The notes under the pieces are model-generated. The model ran no database searches. It was not told the DNA's origin and saw only the letters and a list, made by a program, of their open reading frames with translations. A DNA stretch of 64,000 nucleotides from Alcanivorax sp. REN37 (lineage in GTDB: Bacteria > Pseudomonadota > Gammaproteobacteria > Pseudomonadales > Alcanivoracaceae). How positions within the stretch are numbered: position 1 is the first letter of the stretch; each line of letters begins with the position of its first letter. The translations under genes and the position numbers were made by a program. Shown here in pieces: positions 18,245 through 26,346 of this stretch. The stretch covers positions 248,001-312,000 of the forward strand of contig NZ_JBGCUO010000001.1 of the NCBI RefSeq assembly GCF_041102775.1, given 5' to 3'.

Positions 18245-18817
18245 TTATTGCCAGAGCAGGGACAGCAGCGTGACCACACCCATAGTGACGAACAGTGCCG
18301 CCGACAACATGTGAATGCGGCGCTGCCAGACGCCGTTGCTGAGCAGCGCACCGAGCCAGATCACCGGTGCGTTGACCAGCACCATGCCCAGCGTACTGCC
18401 GGCCAGCACCCACAGCATGTCAGTGCTGTAACGTGCCGCCAGTGCCACCGTAGCGATCTGGGTCTTGTCACCGATCTCGGCCAAGAAGAACAGCACGAAG
18501 GCGGCTACGAATGGGCCCATGCGGCGCTTTTGATCGAGTTCTTCTTCGCCGTCCGGCACCAGCATCCACAGGCCGAGGCCGATGAAACCGATGCCGAGGA
18601 TCACCGTGAGCCAGAACATCGAGATCAGTCCGGCCAGCCAGCTACCGAACCAGGCCGACAGCCCGTGGTTGATGAGGGTGGCCAAAATGACGCCGGCCAG
18701 AATCGCCCAAGGGGCTCGGTAGCGTTGGGCCAGAGCGAATGACAGCAGCTGGGTTTTATCACCGATTTCGCCGATCGCGACCAAGCCGGTGGAGACCAAG
18801 AAGGCTTCGAACATCAT
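18245..18817 (-). CDS. GDT1/TMEM165 (UPF0016) family cation exporter, probably Mn2+
   Basis: 190-residue inner-membrane protein with about six helices and two copies of the family signature EIGDKTQ (residues 17-23 and in the second half, AEIGDKTQI), which form the cation site. Bacterial relatives such as V. cholerae MneA export Mn2+. Start: tandem ATG at 18817/18814, with AGGAAA upstream; the in-frame ATG at 18853 would lie inside the leader structure. A yybP-ykoY Mn2+ riboswitch directly upstream supports manganese as the substrate. Confidence 0.92.
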   Translation of the reverse strand: MMFEAFLVSTGLVAIGEIGDKTQLLSFALAQRYRAPWAILAGVILATLINHGLSAWFGSWLAGLISMFWLTVILGIGFIGLGLWMLVPDGEEELDQKRRMGPFVAAFVLFFLAEIGDKTQIATVALAARYSTDMLWVLAGSTLGMVLVNAPVIWLGALLSNGVWQRRIHMLSAALFVTMGVVTLLSLLWQ

Positions 18818-18891
18818 GGTGGGGTTTCCTGGGGCGGGACCGTACTTCGACACAGGACACTACAGCCCGTCCCGCCACAGGAGGCCGCAGT

Positions 18892-19012
18892 GTCCCAGGT
18901 CTTGCCGGTCCTGTTTCCGTTGCCGGAAACCGGTCCTCACCGCCATGTCGTGTGCGACAAGTATGTTGACGGTGGGCTGCGCGGGGCGGCGCATCGACTA
19001 CTCCCCCAGAAC
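18892..19012 (-). ncRNA. yybP-ykoY manganese riboswitch upstream of the GDT1-family exporter
   Basis: On the minus strand the conserved blocks appear in order: GGAGTAG directly after the 5' P1 strand, the GTCAACATAC loop block, GGTGAGGACC, and GCAAGACC leading into the 3' P1 strand. P1 can form eight pairs, GUUCUGGG with CCUGGGAC, allowing G-U. The 3' P1 strand contains CCUGGG, complementary to CCCAGG (18833-18828), which overlaps the AGGAA ribosome site of the exporter. Mn2+-stabilised P1 would therefore free the ribosome site, an ON switch. A GGCGGGAC/GTCCCGCC hairpin (18876-18869 with 18840-18833) lies between. Seen by eye; not scored with a covariance model. Confidence 0.9.
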
Positions 19013-19078
19013 GGCGCCAAGGGTACGTCAACGTGTTAGAGTCGGCAACCATGCCCGCCGCCGGAGGAACCCGTCCCG

Positions 19079-19291
19079 ATGGACGATGACCGTCTGATCG
19101 ATCTCGAAACCCGCATTGCCTACCAGGACGACCTCCTGGAGACCCTCAACGACATCGTTGCGTCCCAGCAACAGCAGCTCGATCAGCTGCACAAGATCTG
19201 CCACGGACTGCTGGAGCACCTGCACGAGTTGTCGGCGGCGGTGGCCAAAGGGCCGCTGGCCGTCGAACACGAAATCCCGCCGCACTACTGA
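19079..19291 (+). CDS. slyX: SlyX family protein
   Basis: 70-residue acidic coiled-coil protein of the SlyX family; molecular role unknown. The family pattern is visible: LETRIAYQDDLLETLNDIV followed by a heptad-rich stretch (QQQLDQLHKICHGLLEHL) and the C-terminal PPHY. ATG 19079 has GGAGGA upstream. The MFS gene begins 10 bases after its stop. Confidence 0.9.
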   Translation: MDDDRLIDLETRIAYQDDLLETLNDIVASQQQQLDQLHKICHGLLEHLHELSAAVAKGPLAVEHEIPPHY

Positions 19292-19300
19292 GCGGCTGCC

Positions 19301-20554
19301 ATGACCTTCGCATCGCCGCCGGCGTCCGGCCGCCTGCATCAGCAGGCCGACTTCGTTCTATTTTTAGTAGCACGTTTGGCAGCGGTGCTGGCCATGCAGA
19401 TGCAGGCGGTGGTGGTGGCCTGGCAGGTCTACGATCGCACCGGCGATCCGCTGGCGCTGGCTTGGGCCGGTTTGGCGCAGTTCATCCCGATGCTGCTGTT
19501 GTTATTGCCGGCCGGCGACCTAGTAGACCGCTACAGCCGTAAACGCCTGATGATGGCCAGTGTGGCGGTGATGGCGCTGTGCAGTGCGTTGCTGCTGTGG
19601 GCCAGCCGTGCACCGCTGGCAGCGGTGTACGCAGTGCTGGCGCTGTTTGGGGCGGGCCGTGCGTTCCTGTCGCCGTCCCTGTCGAGCCTGCTGCCGCAGA
19701 TCGTCCCGCGTGAGCGGCTGCCGCAGGCGATATCGGTCAACGCCATGGTGATGAAATTCGCCACTATCAGTGGGCCGCTGCTGGGTGGGCTGCTCTACGC
19801 GGTGAGCGGCGAGGTGGTGTACGCGGTGTGCTGCGCGGCCTTTGTGCTCAGCGTGCTAACGCTGATCCCGCTGCGGGTGCGTTATGCCGAACCACCAGCG
19901 GCGGGTGAGAGCCGTGCGGTGCAGCGATTCTTCGCCGGCATCCGTTTCATCCGCACTCGGCCGATTATCCTCGGTGCCATTTCCCTCGACCTGTTCGCGG
20001 TGCTGCTGGGCGGCGTGGTGGCGTTGCTGCCGGTGTATGCCAGCGAGGTGTTGGATGTGGGCTCCACCGGTCTTGGCGTGTTGCGCAGCGCGGTGGCGGT
20101 GGGGGCGCTGGTAATGGGCCTGTACCTGAGCCTGCGACCGTTGCAGCGCCGGGTCGGGCGCACCATGTTCGTGGCGGTGGCAGTGTTCGGCGTGGCTAAT
20201 TTGGTGTTCTCGTTGTCGCACTGGTTCTGGCTGTCGGCGGCGATGATGCTACTGGCCGGCGCTGCGGACATGATCAGCGTTAACGTGCGCATGACCTTAA
20301 TCCAGCTGGCCACCCCGGACGCCATGCGCGGCCGGGTCAACGCCGTGAACATGCTGTTCATTGGCTCGTCCAACGAGCTGGGCGAATTCCGCGCCGGTAC
20401 CTTTGCGTCGGCGGCTGGCACCGTGACGGCCGCTGTCGGCGGCAGCTTGGCAACGCTGGCGGTGGTGGGGCTGTGGGCAAAGGTGTTCCCGGTGCTGCGC
20501 AAAGTGGACCGTTTCGACGACGTCGAAGCCCGCCCGGTGGCCGGCGGTCACTGA
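19301..20554 (+). CDS. MFS exporter (EntS/DHA3-like)
   Basis: 417-residue major-facilitator protein with 12 predicted membrane helices. The loop 2-3 signature is GDLVDRYSRKRLM, with the family sequence AWAGLAQFIPMLLLLLPAG before it. This part of the superfamily contains enterobactin and macrolide exporters, so efflux is likely; the substrate is unknown. The C-terminal loop AGADMISVNVRMTLIQLATPD is also typical of the EntS-like group. It may be translated from the slyX transcript and converges on phoR with a 16-base gap. Confidence 0.85.
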   Translation: MTFASPPASGRLHQQADFVLFLVARLAAVLAMQMQAVVVAWQVYDRTGDPLALAWAGLAQFIPMLLLLLPAGDLVDRYSRKRLMMASVAVMALCSALLLWASRAPLAAVYAVLALFGAGRAFLSPSLSSLLPQIVPRERLPQAISVNAMVMKFATISGPLLGGLLYAVSGEVVYAVCCAAFVLSVLTLIPLRVRYAEPPAAGESRAVQRFFAGIRFIRTRPIILGAISLDLFAVLLGGVVALLPVYASEVLDVGSTGLGVLRSAVAVGALVMGLYLSLRPLQRRVGRTMFVAVAVFGVANLVFSLSHWFWLSAAMMLLAGAADMISVNVRMTLIQLATPDAMRGRVNAVNMLFIGSSNELGEFRAGTFASAAGTVTAAVGGSLATLAVVGLWAKVFPVLRKVDRFDDVEARPVAGGH

Positions 20555-20570
20555 CAACTGCCGGAACGGC

Positions 20571-21887
20571 TCAGCCGCCGACGTCCTTGCGCTCTTCGTC
20601 ACCCACCCGCCAGCGCGGGAAGTGGCAGGTGAAGCAACTGCCTTTGCCGAGCGTGCTCTCAATGTTCAGACGGGCGTTGTGGCGGATCAGCACGTGCTTG
20701 ACGATCGACAGTCCGAGCCCGGTGCCGCCGGTGTGTGTCACGCGACTGTGGTCGGGACGGTAGAAGCGCTCGGTGAGCCGGGGCAGATGCTGGCGGTCGA
20801 TGCCGACGCCGTTGTCGAGCACCGAGAAATGCCCGCCCAAGTCGTCCTCCCACCAGCGGATGTCGATGCGCCCTGCCTGCGGCGTGTACTTCACCGCGTT
20901 GGTGATCAGGTTACTGAACGCGCTCTGGATCTCGTTATGATCGCCGAGCAGAGTGGCGTCCGGCGCCACTTCCAGCACGATCTGCTGGGCCTTCTCCGGG
21001 TGCAATGACAGCGCGTCCTGCTGCAACCGGCGCAGCAGCGGCGCCAGCATGATCTTGTGGTAGTTGTTGTCTGGCTCGGTGCCTTCCAGCCGGGCCAGCA
21101 ACAGTAGATCTTGGATCAATGCATCCATGCGGTGGCTCTGTTGATCCATTTGCTGCAGCGCGCGGTGCATGCGGGTTTGTTCCGGCGGCAGCGTGTCGAT
21201 CAGGGTTTCCAGGTAGCCTTTCAACACCGTCAACGGGGTCTTCAATTCGTGGCTGACGTTGGCAACGAAATCCTTGCGCATCTGTTCCAGGTTATGCAGC
21301 CGGGTGACATCGCGCACCACCACCAGCCATTCGCCGCCGCCGAAGCGGGTAATGGTGAATTCCAACAGGATGTTGTCGTTGGACGGGGCAGGCAGCGACA
21401 TCGGATGGTCGAAGTTGCCGGTGTGCAGGTATTCCACCAGCCGCGGATCGCGAATCAGGTTGGTGAGCGGTTGGCGCACATCCTGCGGCGCACGAAAGCC
21501 CAGCAGGCGCTCGGCGGCGCGGTTCCAGAACTCCAGCCGACCGCGGCGGTCGACCACGATGATGGCGTCACGGTGGGCGGTGATTGAGCTTTGTGCACGG
21601 CCGATCAGCTGCTGTAGGTCGTCGCGGGCGGACATTTCCTTGCGCAGCAGCCGGTAGATGGCGTCAAACAGTTCGCCCCAGGCGCCGGAGCTTTCCGGCG
21701 GCTCCCATTGTTCCGGGTAACGCTGGATCCAGCGCACGAAGCGCACGATCTGCCACAAGTTAAGGGCTACATAGCCGATCATGGCCAGTGCCAGCGGCCA
21801 GAAGCTGTGGGCGTACCAAGACAGCAACAGACCGATGACGAGGACCAGCGCAATGCGCCGGACTTCGCTGAAGACAGTGAAATTCAA
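20571..21887 (-). CDS. phoR: phosphate-regulon sensor histidine kinase PhoR
   Basis: 438-residue membrane kinase of the phosphate-starvation system. Two N-terminal helices (about 10-48) lack a real periplasmic domain, as in other PhoR. A PAS domain (about 95-195) precedes the H-box NVSHELKTPLTV with the phospho-acceptor H213, then the N-box NLITNAVKYT, G1 DNGVGI and G2 GGTGLGLSIV. It phosphorylates PhoB, whose gene lies 73 bases upstream on the same strand. Confidence 0.96.
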   Translation of the reverse strand: MNFTVFSEVRRIALVLVIGLLLSWYAHSFWPLALAMIGYVALNLWQIVRFVRWIQRYPEQWEPPESSGAWGELFDAIYRLLRKEMSARDDLQQLIGRAQSSITAHRDAIIVVDRRGRLEFWNRAAERLLGFRAPQDVRQPLTNLIRDPRLVEYLHTGNFDHPMSLPAPSNDNILLEFTITRFGGGEWLVVVRDVTRLHNLEQMRKDFVANVSHELKTPLTVLKGYLETLIDTLPPEQTRMHRALQQMDQQSHRMDALIQDLLLLARLEGTEPDNNYHKIMLAPLLRRLQQDALSLHPEKAQQIVLEVAPDATLLGDHNEIQSAFSNLITNAVKYTPQAGRIDIRWWEDDLGGHFSVLDNGVGIDRQHLPRLTERFYRPDHSRVTHTGGTGLGLSIVKHVLIRHNARLNIESTLGKGSCFTCHFPRWRVGDEERKDVGG

Positions 21888-21960
21888 GCCGGTTTCTCCT
21901 GCACAGCCAGTGCCGCCCCGGATGGCGACGCCGGCCCGGGGCGTGGGTGCTCAGGGCCGG

Positions 21961-22665
21961 TCAGACCGGACGTGGCGTCTTGGTGGAAAACCGGTAGCCG
22001 GTGCCGCGTACAGTCTGGATGAACCGGTCGAAATTATAAGGCGCCAGTGCCTTGCGCAAGCGGCGAATGTGGACGTCGATGGTGCGATCTTCCACATACA
22101 CGTTGGCGCCCCACACTTGGTCGAGCAATTGGGTGCGGGAATAGGCGCGCTCCTGGTGGCTCATGAAGAACTCCAGCAGGCGGTATTCGGTGGGGCCCAT
22201 TTCCACCGGTTCGCCGTTGGCGGTGATGCGGTGGCTGACTGGGTCCAGGCACAAACCCTCGGCGTCGATGGCCTTTTCTGCGCCGCCAACGCTGGAGCGC
22301 CGCAGTACGGCCTTGATGCGGGAGATCAACTCGCGGGTGGAAAACGGCTTGGTGATGTAATCATCCGCGCCGACATCCAGCCCTTGGATCTTGTTGTCCT
22401 CTTCGCTCTTGGCAGTAAGCATGATGATGGGAATTTCCGCGGTGTTCTCGTCGCGCTTGAGGCGCCGCGCCAGCTCAATGCCGGTCACCGAAGGCAGCAT
22501 CCAGTCCAGCAGCACCAGCTCGGGGCGGCTGTCCACAATAATGGCATGGGCGGTTTGGGCGTTTTCCGCCTCCAGGACCTCAAAGTCCGCCAACTCCAAT
22601 GCCACCGCCACCATCTCGCGGATAGCGGGTTCGTCGTCAACGATCAGGATCTTGTGCTTGCTCAT
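21961..22665 (-). CDS. phoB: phosphate-regulon response regulator PhoB
   Basis: 234-residue OmpR-class activator. The receiver domain has the acidic pair D10-D11, the phospho-acceptor D54 in LLDWMLP and the conserved Lys in MLTAKSEEDN. The winged-helix domain (about 135-230) includes TEYRLLEFFMSHQERAYSRTQLLDQVWG and VEDRTIDVHIRRLRKAL. Upstream is a consensus Pho box with a well-placed -10, so PhoB activates its own operon. No strong ribosome site is visible before ATG 22665. Confidence 0.97.
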   Translation of the reverse strand: MSKHKILIVDDEPAIREMVAVALELADFEVLEAENAQTAHAIIVDSRPELVLLDWMLPSVTGIELARRLKRDENTAEIPIIMLTAKSEEDNKIQGLDVGADDYITKPFSTRELISRIKAVLRRSSVGGAEKAIDAEGLCLDPVSHRITANGEPVEMGPTEYRLLEFFMSHQERAYSRTQLLDQVWGANVYVEDRTIDVHIRRLRKALAPYNFDRFIQTVRGTGYRFSTKTPRPV

Positions 22666-22697
22666 GTCATATCGTGTAGGTAGTGGGTTCGATGCCC

Positions 22698-22731
22698 ATT
22701 AGATGGCCATTTAATGACAGGAATATGACAG
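22698..22731 (-). promoter_or_regulatory. Pho box and promoter of phoBR
   Basis: On the minus strand CTGTCAT-ATTC-CTGTCAT (22731-22714) matches the PhoB half-sites at all positions. Ten bases later TCTAAT (22703-22698) serves as -10. Same geometry as the pstS promoter. Start of translation is about 30 bases further on. Confidence 0.92.
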
Positions 22732-22771
22732 CTGGCCCGGGGCGATAGCGTCAGAATGCGCAATCGCCGCC

Positions 22772-22789
22772 GGCGGCTCAAGCGCCGCC
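22772..22789 (-). terminator. Hairpin after ubiA, possible terminator
   Basis: GGCGGC-TCAAGC-GCCGCC stem 8 bases beyond the ubiA stop on the minus strand. No T-run follows, so it may only stabilise the message end. It sits between ubiA and the Pho box of phoB. Confidence 0.4.
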
Positions 22790-22797
22790 TCGGGCCG

Positions 22798-23676
22798 TCA
22801 AGCGAGCAGGTAGTGCAACCAGAGGCCGGCAAAGATGGCCGCGCCGACCCACTGGTTGTTGAGGAACGCCTTCAAGCACAGCGCTGGATCGCGGTCGCGG
22901 ATCAGCCATTGCTGGTAGACGAACAATGCGGCGGACACGGCCAAGCCTAGGTACCAAGGCCAGTCGAACGCCAGTGCCCGGCCCAGCAGCGCCAACGCCA
23001 CTAGGGCCAGTGCCTGCAACAGGCCGATGATCAAGCGGTCGGCGTCGCCGAACAGAATCGCGGTGCTTTTGATGCCCACTTTGAGGTCGTCTTCACGGTC
23101 GCAAATGGCGTATTCGGTATCGAACGCCACCGTCCACAGCAGCTTGGCCACGAACAGCAACCAAGCGGCGGCCGGTACGCTGTTAGTTTCGGCGGCAAAG
23201 GCCATCGGGATCGACCAAGCGAAGGCGGCACCGAGAAACAGCTGCGGCAGATGGGTGAAGCGTTTGGTGAAGGGGTACAGCGTGGCCAGCCCCACCGCGC
23301 CGAACGACAGCCAGAACGTCAGCGGGTTAAGCAGTAGCAGCAACGAGGCGGACAACGCGATCAGTACGGCGAACAGCGCCAGCGCATCGCGGCCGCGCAG
23401 GGCGCCGGTGGCCAGCGGGCGCTGGCAGGTGCGGGCTACGGCGCCATCCCATTTGCGGTCAGCGTAATCATTGATCACACAGCCGGCGGCGCGCATCAGC
23501 CAGACGCCGGCGGTGAAGACCAGGATGTTTTTCAGTGAGGGGCTGCCGTTGCCGGCGATCCACAACGCCCACAGCGTTGGCCAGAACACCAGCAGCGCGC
23601 CGATCGGCCGCTCCAGGCGCATCAGTTGAATCCACGGCCACAGCGCTGGAAAGCGCGTTTCTATCCAGGCAAACAC
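22798..23676 (-). CDS. ubiA: 4-hydroxybenzoate polyprenyltransferase UbiA
   Basis: Inner-membrane prenyltransferase attaching the polyprenyl tail to 4-hydroxybenzoate in ubiquinone synthesis. The 292-residue product has the two Asp-rich Mg-diphosphate motifs, [10 protein letters not shown] (N69, D70, D73) and [15 protein letters not shown] at 23676 is chosen as start: GGAG stands 6 bases upstream, it begins one base after the ubiC stop, and the resulting length fits the family. The longer frame up to 23853 would overlap ubiC. Confidence 0.95.
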   Translation of the reverse strand: MFAWIETRFPALWPWIQLMRLERPIGALLVFWPTLWALWIAGNGSPSLKNILVFTAGVWLMRAAGCVINDYADRKWDGAVARTCQRPLATGALRGRDALALFAVLIALSASLLLLLNPLTFWLSFGAVGLATLYPFTKRFTHLPQLFLGAAFAWSIPMAFAAETNSVPAAAWLLFVAKLLWTVAFDTEYAICDREDDLKVGIKSTAILFGDADRLIIGLLQALALVALALLGRALAFDWPWYLGLAVSAALFVYQQWLIRDRDPALCLKAFLNNQWVGAAIFAGLWLHYLLA

Positions 23677-23677
23677 C

Positions 23678-24241
23678 TTATTCTCCGTCGGTTTCGGCCA
23701 GCACCCGTGTCCACAGTGCGGGCAGGAAAAACTCCGCCACCAAGATCGGTTGGCCGCGCTTGCGGAACAGTGACTCCCGTCCCCACAGCTGCTCGCCGGA
23801 TTGCGGGTGCGGCAGCCGCTCGCCGTCCACCTCGGTGATCCAGACCGCGTCACGGCTGGCCATGGGCAGGCGGAACAGCTCCCAGCCCAACGAGCGACGC
23901 GCCATGTGGCCGAGTACGCGATTGGCGCCGGTGAGCGAGGTCAGCGGCAGCACTGAGCGCGCGTACACCATTGGTTGGTCATCCAGCAGCAGTTCCACTT
24001 CGCGGATGCGGGCGTGCTGGCGCGCGGATAGGCCGGCGAAACGGGCTTCGGTGGCGGTGGGGGCGCTGATGCCCTCCTGCAGTAGGCGCACGGCGAAGCG
24101 GCCGTGGCGGCGCAGGCGGGCAGTGAGGGAGCCGGTGTCCAGTAACCAGTCACGCACCAGTGGCGGCAGGCGGCGCTGCTGGGCAGGCTGCCAATGAAGC
24201 TGCGAGGGCAGAAACGGACTGGGGCGGAACGAGGTCAACAT
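23678..24241 (-). CDS. ubiC: chorismate pyruvate-lyase UbiC
   Basis: Makes 4-hydroxybenzoate and pyruvate from chorismate, the first dedicated step of ubiquinone synthesis. 187 residues. Family motifs seen: [13 protein letters not shown], a central [20 protein letters not shown], and [18 protein letters not shown] 24241 follows GGGAG; the frame opens further upstream at 24367 without support. The stop is one base before the GTG start of ubiA, so ubiC-ubiA form an operon. Confidence 0.92.
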   Translation of the reverse strand: MLTSFRPSPFLPSQLHWQPAQQRRLPPLVRDWLLDTGSLTARLRRHGRFAVRLLQEGISAPTATEARFAGLSARQHARIREVELLLDDQPMVYARSVLPLTSLTGANRVLGHMARRSLGWELFRLPMASRDAVWITEVDGERLPHPQSGEQLWGRESLFRKRGQPILVAEFFLPALWTRVLAETDGE

Positions 24242-24459
24242 GGGCTCCCGGCGGGCATGGCCGGGCGAACTATGCGGCAGCCTGCAGGGCATGGCAAGCA
24301 CGGCCAGCCTGACCCTTGCGCCTGCTGCAAGGTGCCACTCCGCCACTGTAACCGTCGGCAGTGTCATTGATTTTTGACGGGGCGGTCGCTAGGTTAGCCG
24401 GTCTCTTTTCGGCGCCCACTGGGCCGCCTTTCCACAGGTTACGCGGTTGAGGACAGAAC

Positions 24460-24624
24460 ATGAAAAAGTGGGAATGTGTCGTGTGCGGGTTCATCTACGA
24501 TGAAGCGTTGGGCCTGCCGGACGAAGGCATTGCGCCGGGCACCGCCTGGGATGACATCCCCGATGACTGGGTCTGCCCGGATTGCGGCGTGTCCAAGGAT
24601 GATTTCGAGATGGTCCAGATCTGA
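24460..24624 (+). CDS. rubA: rubredoxin
   Basis: 54-residue one-iron electron carrier. It has both Cys knuckles, [10 protein letters not shown] and [13 protein letters not shown], for a single Fe(Cys)4 site, plus the conserved core [18 protein letters not shown] ribosome site precedes ATG 24460. Rubredoxin reductase follows 83 bases later. In alkane degraders the pair feeds electrons from NADH to AlkB monooxygenase; no hydroxylase is in this window, so the partner here is unknown. Confidence 0.97.
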   Translation: MKKWECVVCGFIYDEALGLPDEGIAPGTAWDDIPDDWVCPDCGVSKDDFEMVQI

Positions 24625-24633
24625 CCCTCTCTT

Positions 24634-24656
24634 GGAAGGCGCCGCGGGCGCCTTCC
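24634..24656 (+). terminator. Hairpin between rubredoxin and rubredoxin reductase genes
   Basis: Perfect 10-bp stem GGAAGGCGCC-GCG-GGCGCCTTCC, 9 bases after the rubA stop, followed by a T-poor CTGTTTC. It probably causes partial termination, giving more rubredoxin than reductase. Confidence 0.65.
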
Positions 24657-24707
24657 CTGTTTCAGGGCCGTGAGCGGCCACCCCCAGATTCACAGCGAGA
24701 TACCGTT

Positions 24708-25850
24708 ATGGCTCCTATTGTTGTCATCGGCACCGGCTTGGCCGGCTTCAACCTGGTCAAGGAATTCCGCAAGCACGACGCTGAAACGCCGGTGGTGATG
24801 CTGACCTCGGACGACGGTCGCAATTACTCCAAACCGATGCTGTCCAACGGCCTGGCGCGTAACAAGACCGCCGATGAGTTGGTCATGGCGAGCCCGGAAC
24901 AGACCGCCGCTGCACTCAACGTGACGGTCCGCCCAGGTGTGTCGGTGACCGCCATTGATCGCGCTGCCAAGCAGGTGGTACTGGGCGACGAGCGCCTCGA
25001 TTACAGCCAGTTGGTGTTGGCCTGCGGCGCCGATGTATTCCGCCCGCAGTTAGAAGGCGACGGCCAAGACGCGGTGTTCAGCATCAATGACCTCACCGAT
25101 TACGCTCGCTTCCGCAGCGCCCTCGAAGGCCGCAAGTCGGTATTGGTGATGGGTGGCGGCCTGATCGGCTGTGAGTTTGCCAACGATATGGCTCAGGCTG
25201 GCATCCAGGTGCATGTGGTGGAGCCGATGGGCCGCTGCTTGCCGCTGCTGGTGCCGGAAGCAGCGTCCCAGGCTGTGTCGGCTGGTCTCGGCGCGCTCGG
25301 GGTCAGTTTCCACTTCGGCCCGTTCGTACAACGTGTTGATCGCCATGGTGAGGGTGTGCGTGCCACCTTGTCCGATGGTGCCACCGTGGATGTCGATCTG
25401 GTGCTGTCGGCTGTGGGCCTGCGTCCGCGCATCGCGCTAGCGGCCGAAGCCGGTCTGGCGGTGGACCGTGGCGTGCAGGTGGATCGTCAGCTGCGCACCA
25501 GCGATCCGCAGATTTTTGCCCTCGGCGATTGCGCCGAAGTGGACGGCCACGTGCTGCCCTACCTGCTGCCGCTGATGGCGTCGGCACGGGCGCTGGCTAA
25601 GACACTGGCCGGCACGCCGACCGATGTCAGCTACGGCGTGATGCCGATCACCATCAAAACCCCGGCCTGCCCGGTGGTGTGTGTGGTGGCGCCGCGCGGA
25701 ACCGCTGGGCATTGGCAAGTGGAGGCCGATGGCCACCACGTCAAGGCACTGTTCCGCGACGAGCAAGGCCAGCTCCACGGCTACGCTCTGACCGGTGATG
25801 CCTGCAGCGAAAAAATGGCTCTCAACAAGGACATGCCGGCGCTGTTCTGA
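24708..25850 (+). CDS. rubB: rubredoxin-NAD(+) reductase
   Basis: FAD- and NADH-dependent reductase that passes electrons to rubredoxin. The 380-residue protein has the N-terminal FAD-binding VVIGTGLAGFNLVKEFR, the NAD-binding GGGLIGCEFAN at about 149-159, and the second FAD motif FALGDCAEVDG. Residues NYSKPMLSNGLARNKT near 43-58 are characteristic of the bacterial rubredoxin reductases. Directly downstream of rubA. Confidence 0.94.
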   Translation: MAPIVVIGTGLAGFNLVKEFRKHDAETPVVMLTSDDGRNYSKPMLSNGLARNKTADELVMASPEQTAAALNVTVRPGVSVTAIDRAAKQVVLGDERLDYSQLVLACGADVFRPQLEGDGQDAVFSINDLTDYARFRSALEGRKSVLVMGGGLIGCEFANDMAQAGIQVHVVEPMGRCLPLLVPEAASQAVSAGLGALGVSFHFGPFVQRVDRHGEGVRATLSDGATVDVDLVLSAVGLRPRIALAAEAGLAVDRGVQVDRQLRTSDPQIFALGDCAEVDGHVLPYLLPLMASARALAKTLAGTPTDVSYGVMPITIKTPACPVVCVVAPRGTAGHWQVEADGHHVKALFRDEQGQLHGYALTGDACSEKMALNKDMPALF

Positions 25851-25871
25851 GTCGGCGGTAGGAGTATCTGT

Positions 25872-26243
25872 ATGCGTTTCCGTCTCGTGATGTGGATATT
25901 GGGTCTGCGCTTGCGCTGGCTGGGTCGCCGTAATGAGAAATTTGCCGGCAAACTGTCCGGTCGCAATGTGCTGATGCAGTGGCGCACGAAGGCTGGCACC
26001 CCGGCGCGCTGGTTCCACTTCAGCGACGGCGGTGTGCGCAGCGGCGCAGGTCTGCACCCGGCGCCGACGGTGGCGCTGTCGTTTGAGGATGCGGCTTACG
26101 CTTTCAATGTGCTCAAGCAAGCAGCCGGCAATCAGATGGTCTTCATGGAAGGCATGCAGCAGCAGAAGATTGCCATCGAAGGTGATGTCAGCCAGATGAT
26201 GTGGTTTATGTCGTTGATGAAATTCATCGCACCCAAGCGCTAA
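25872..26243 (+). CDS. SCP2-like small protein
   Basis: 123-residue basic protein. The second half has an SCP2 sterol-carrier-like pattern: FSDGGVRSG, PTVALSFEDAAYAFNVLK and KIAIEGDVSQMMWFMSLMKF. The first 25 residues are hydrophobic and Arg-rich (MRFRLVMWILGLRLRWLGRR) and could be a membrane-surface helix. A role in lipid binding is inferred from the fold only. GGTAGGAG precedes the ATG, 21 bases after the rubredoxin reductase stop. Confidence 0.72.
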   Translation: MRFRLVMWILGLRLRWLGRRNEKFAGKLSGRNVLMQWRTKAGTPARWFHFSDGGVRSGAGLHPAPTVALSFEDAAYAFNVLKQAAGNQMVFMEGMQQQKIAIEGDVSQMMWFMSLMKFIAPKR

Positions 26244-26284
26244 ACCTTTGCTCCGGGTGTTAGGCGACAGCCTTGCTACTCCGG

Positions 26285-26330
26285 CAATAAAAAACGCCGC
26301 ACCCGGTATCGGATGCGGCGTTTTTTATTG
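26285..26330. terminator. Strong bidirectional terminator
   Basis: 17-bp perfect inverted repeat (core ACGCCGCA/TGCGGCGT) with A-run on the left and T-run on the right and a 12-base loop. It ends the rubA-rubB-SCP2 transcript rightward and the repeat lipoprotein gene leftward. Confidence 0.96.
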
Positions 26331-26346
26331 CGCTAGGATCAGCGGC

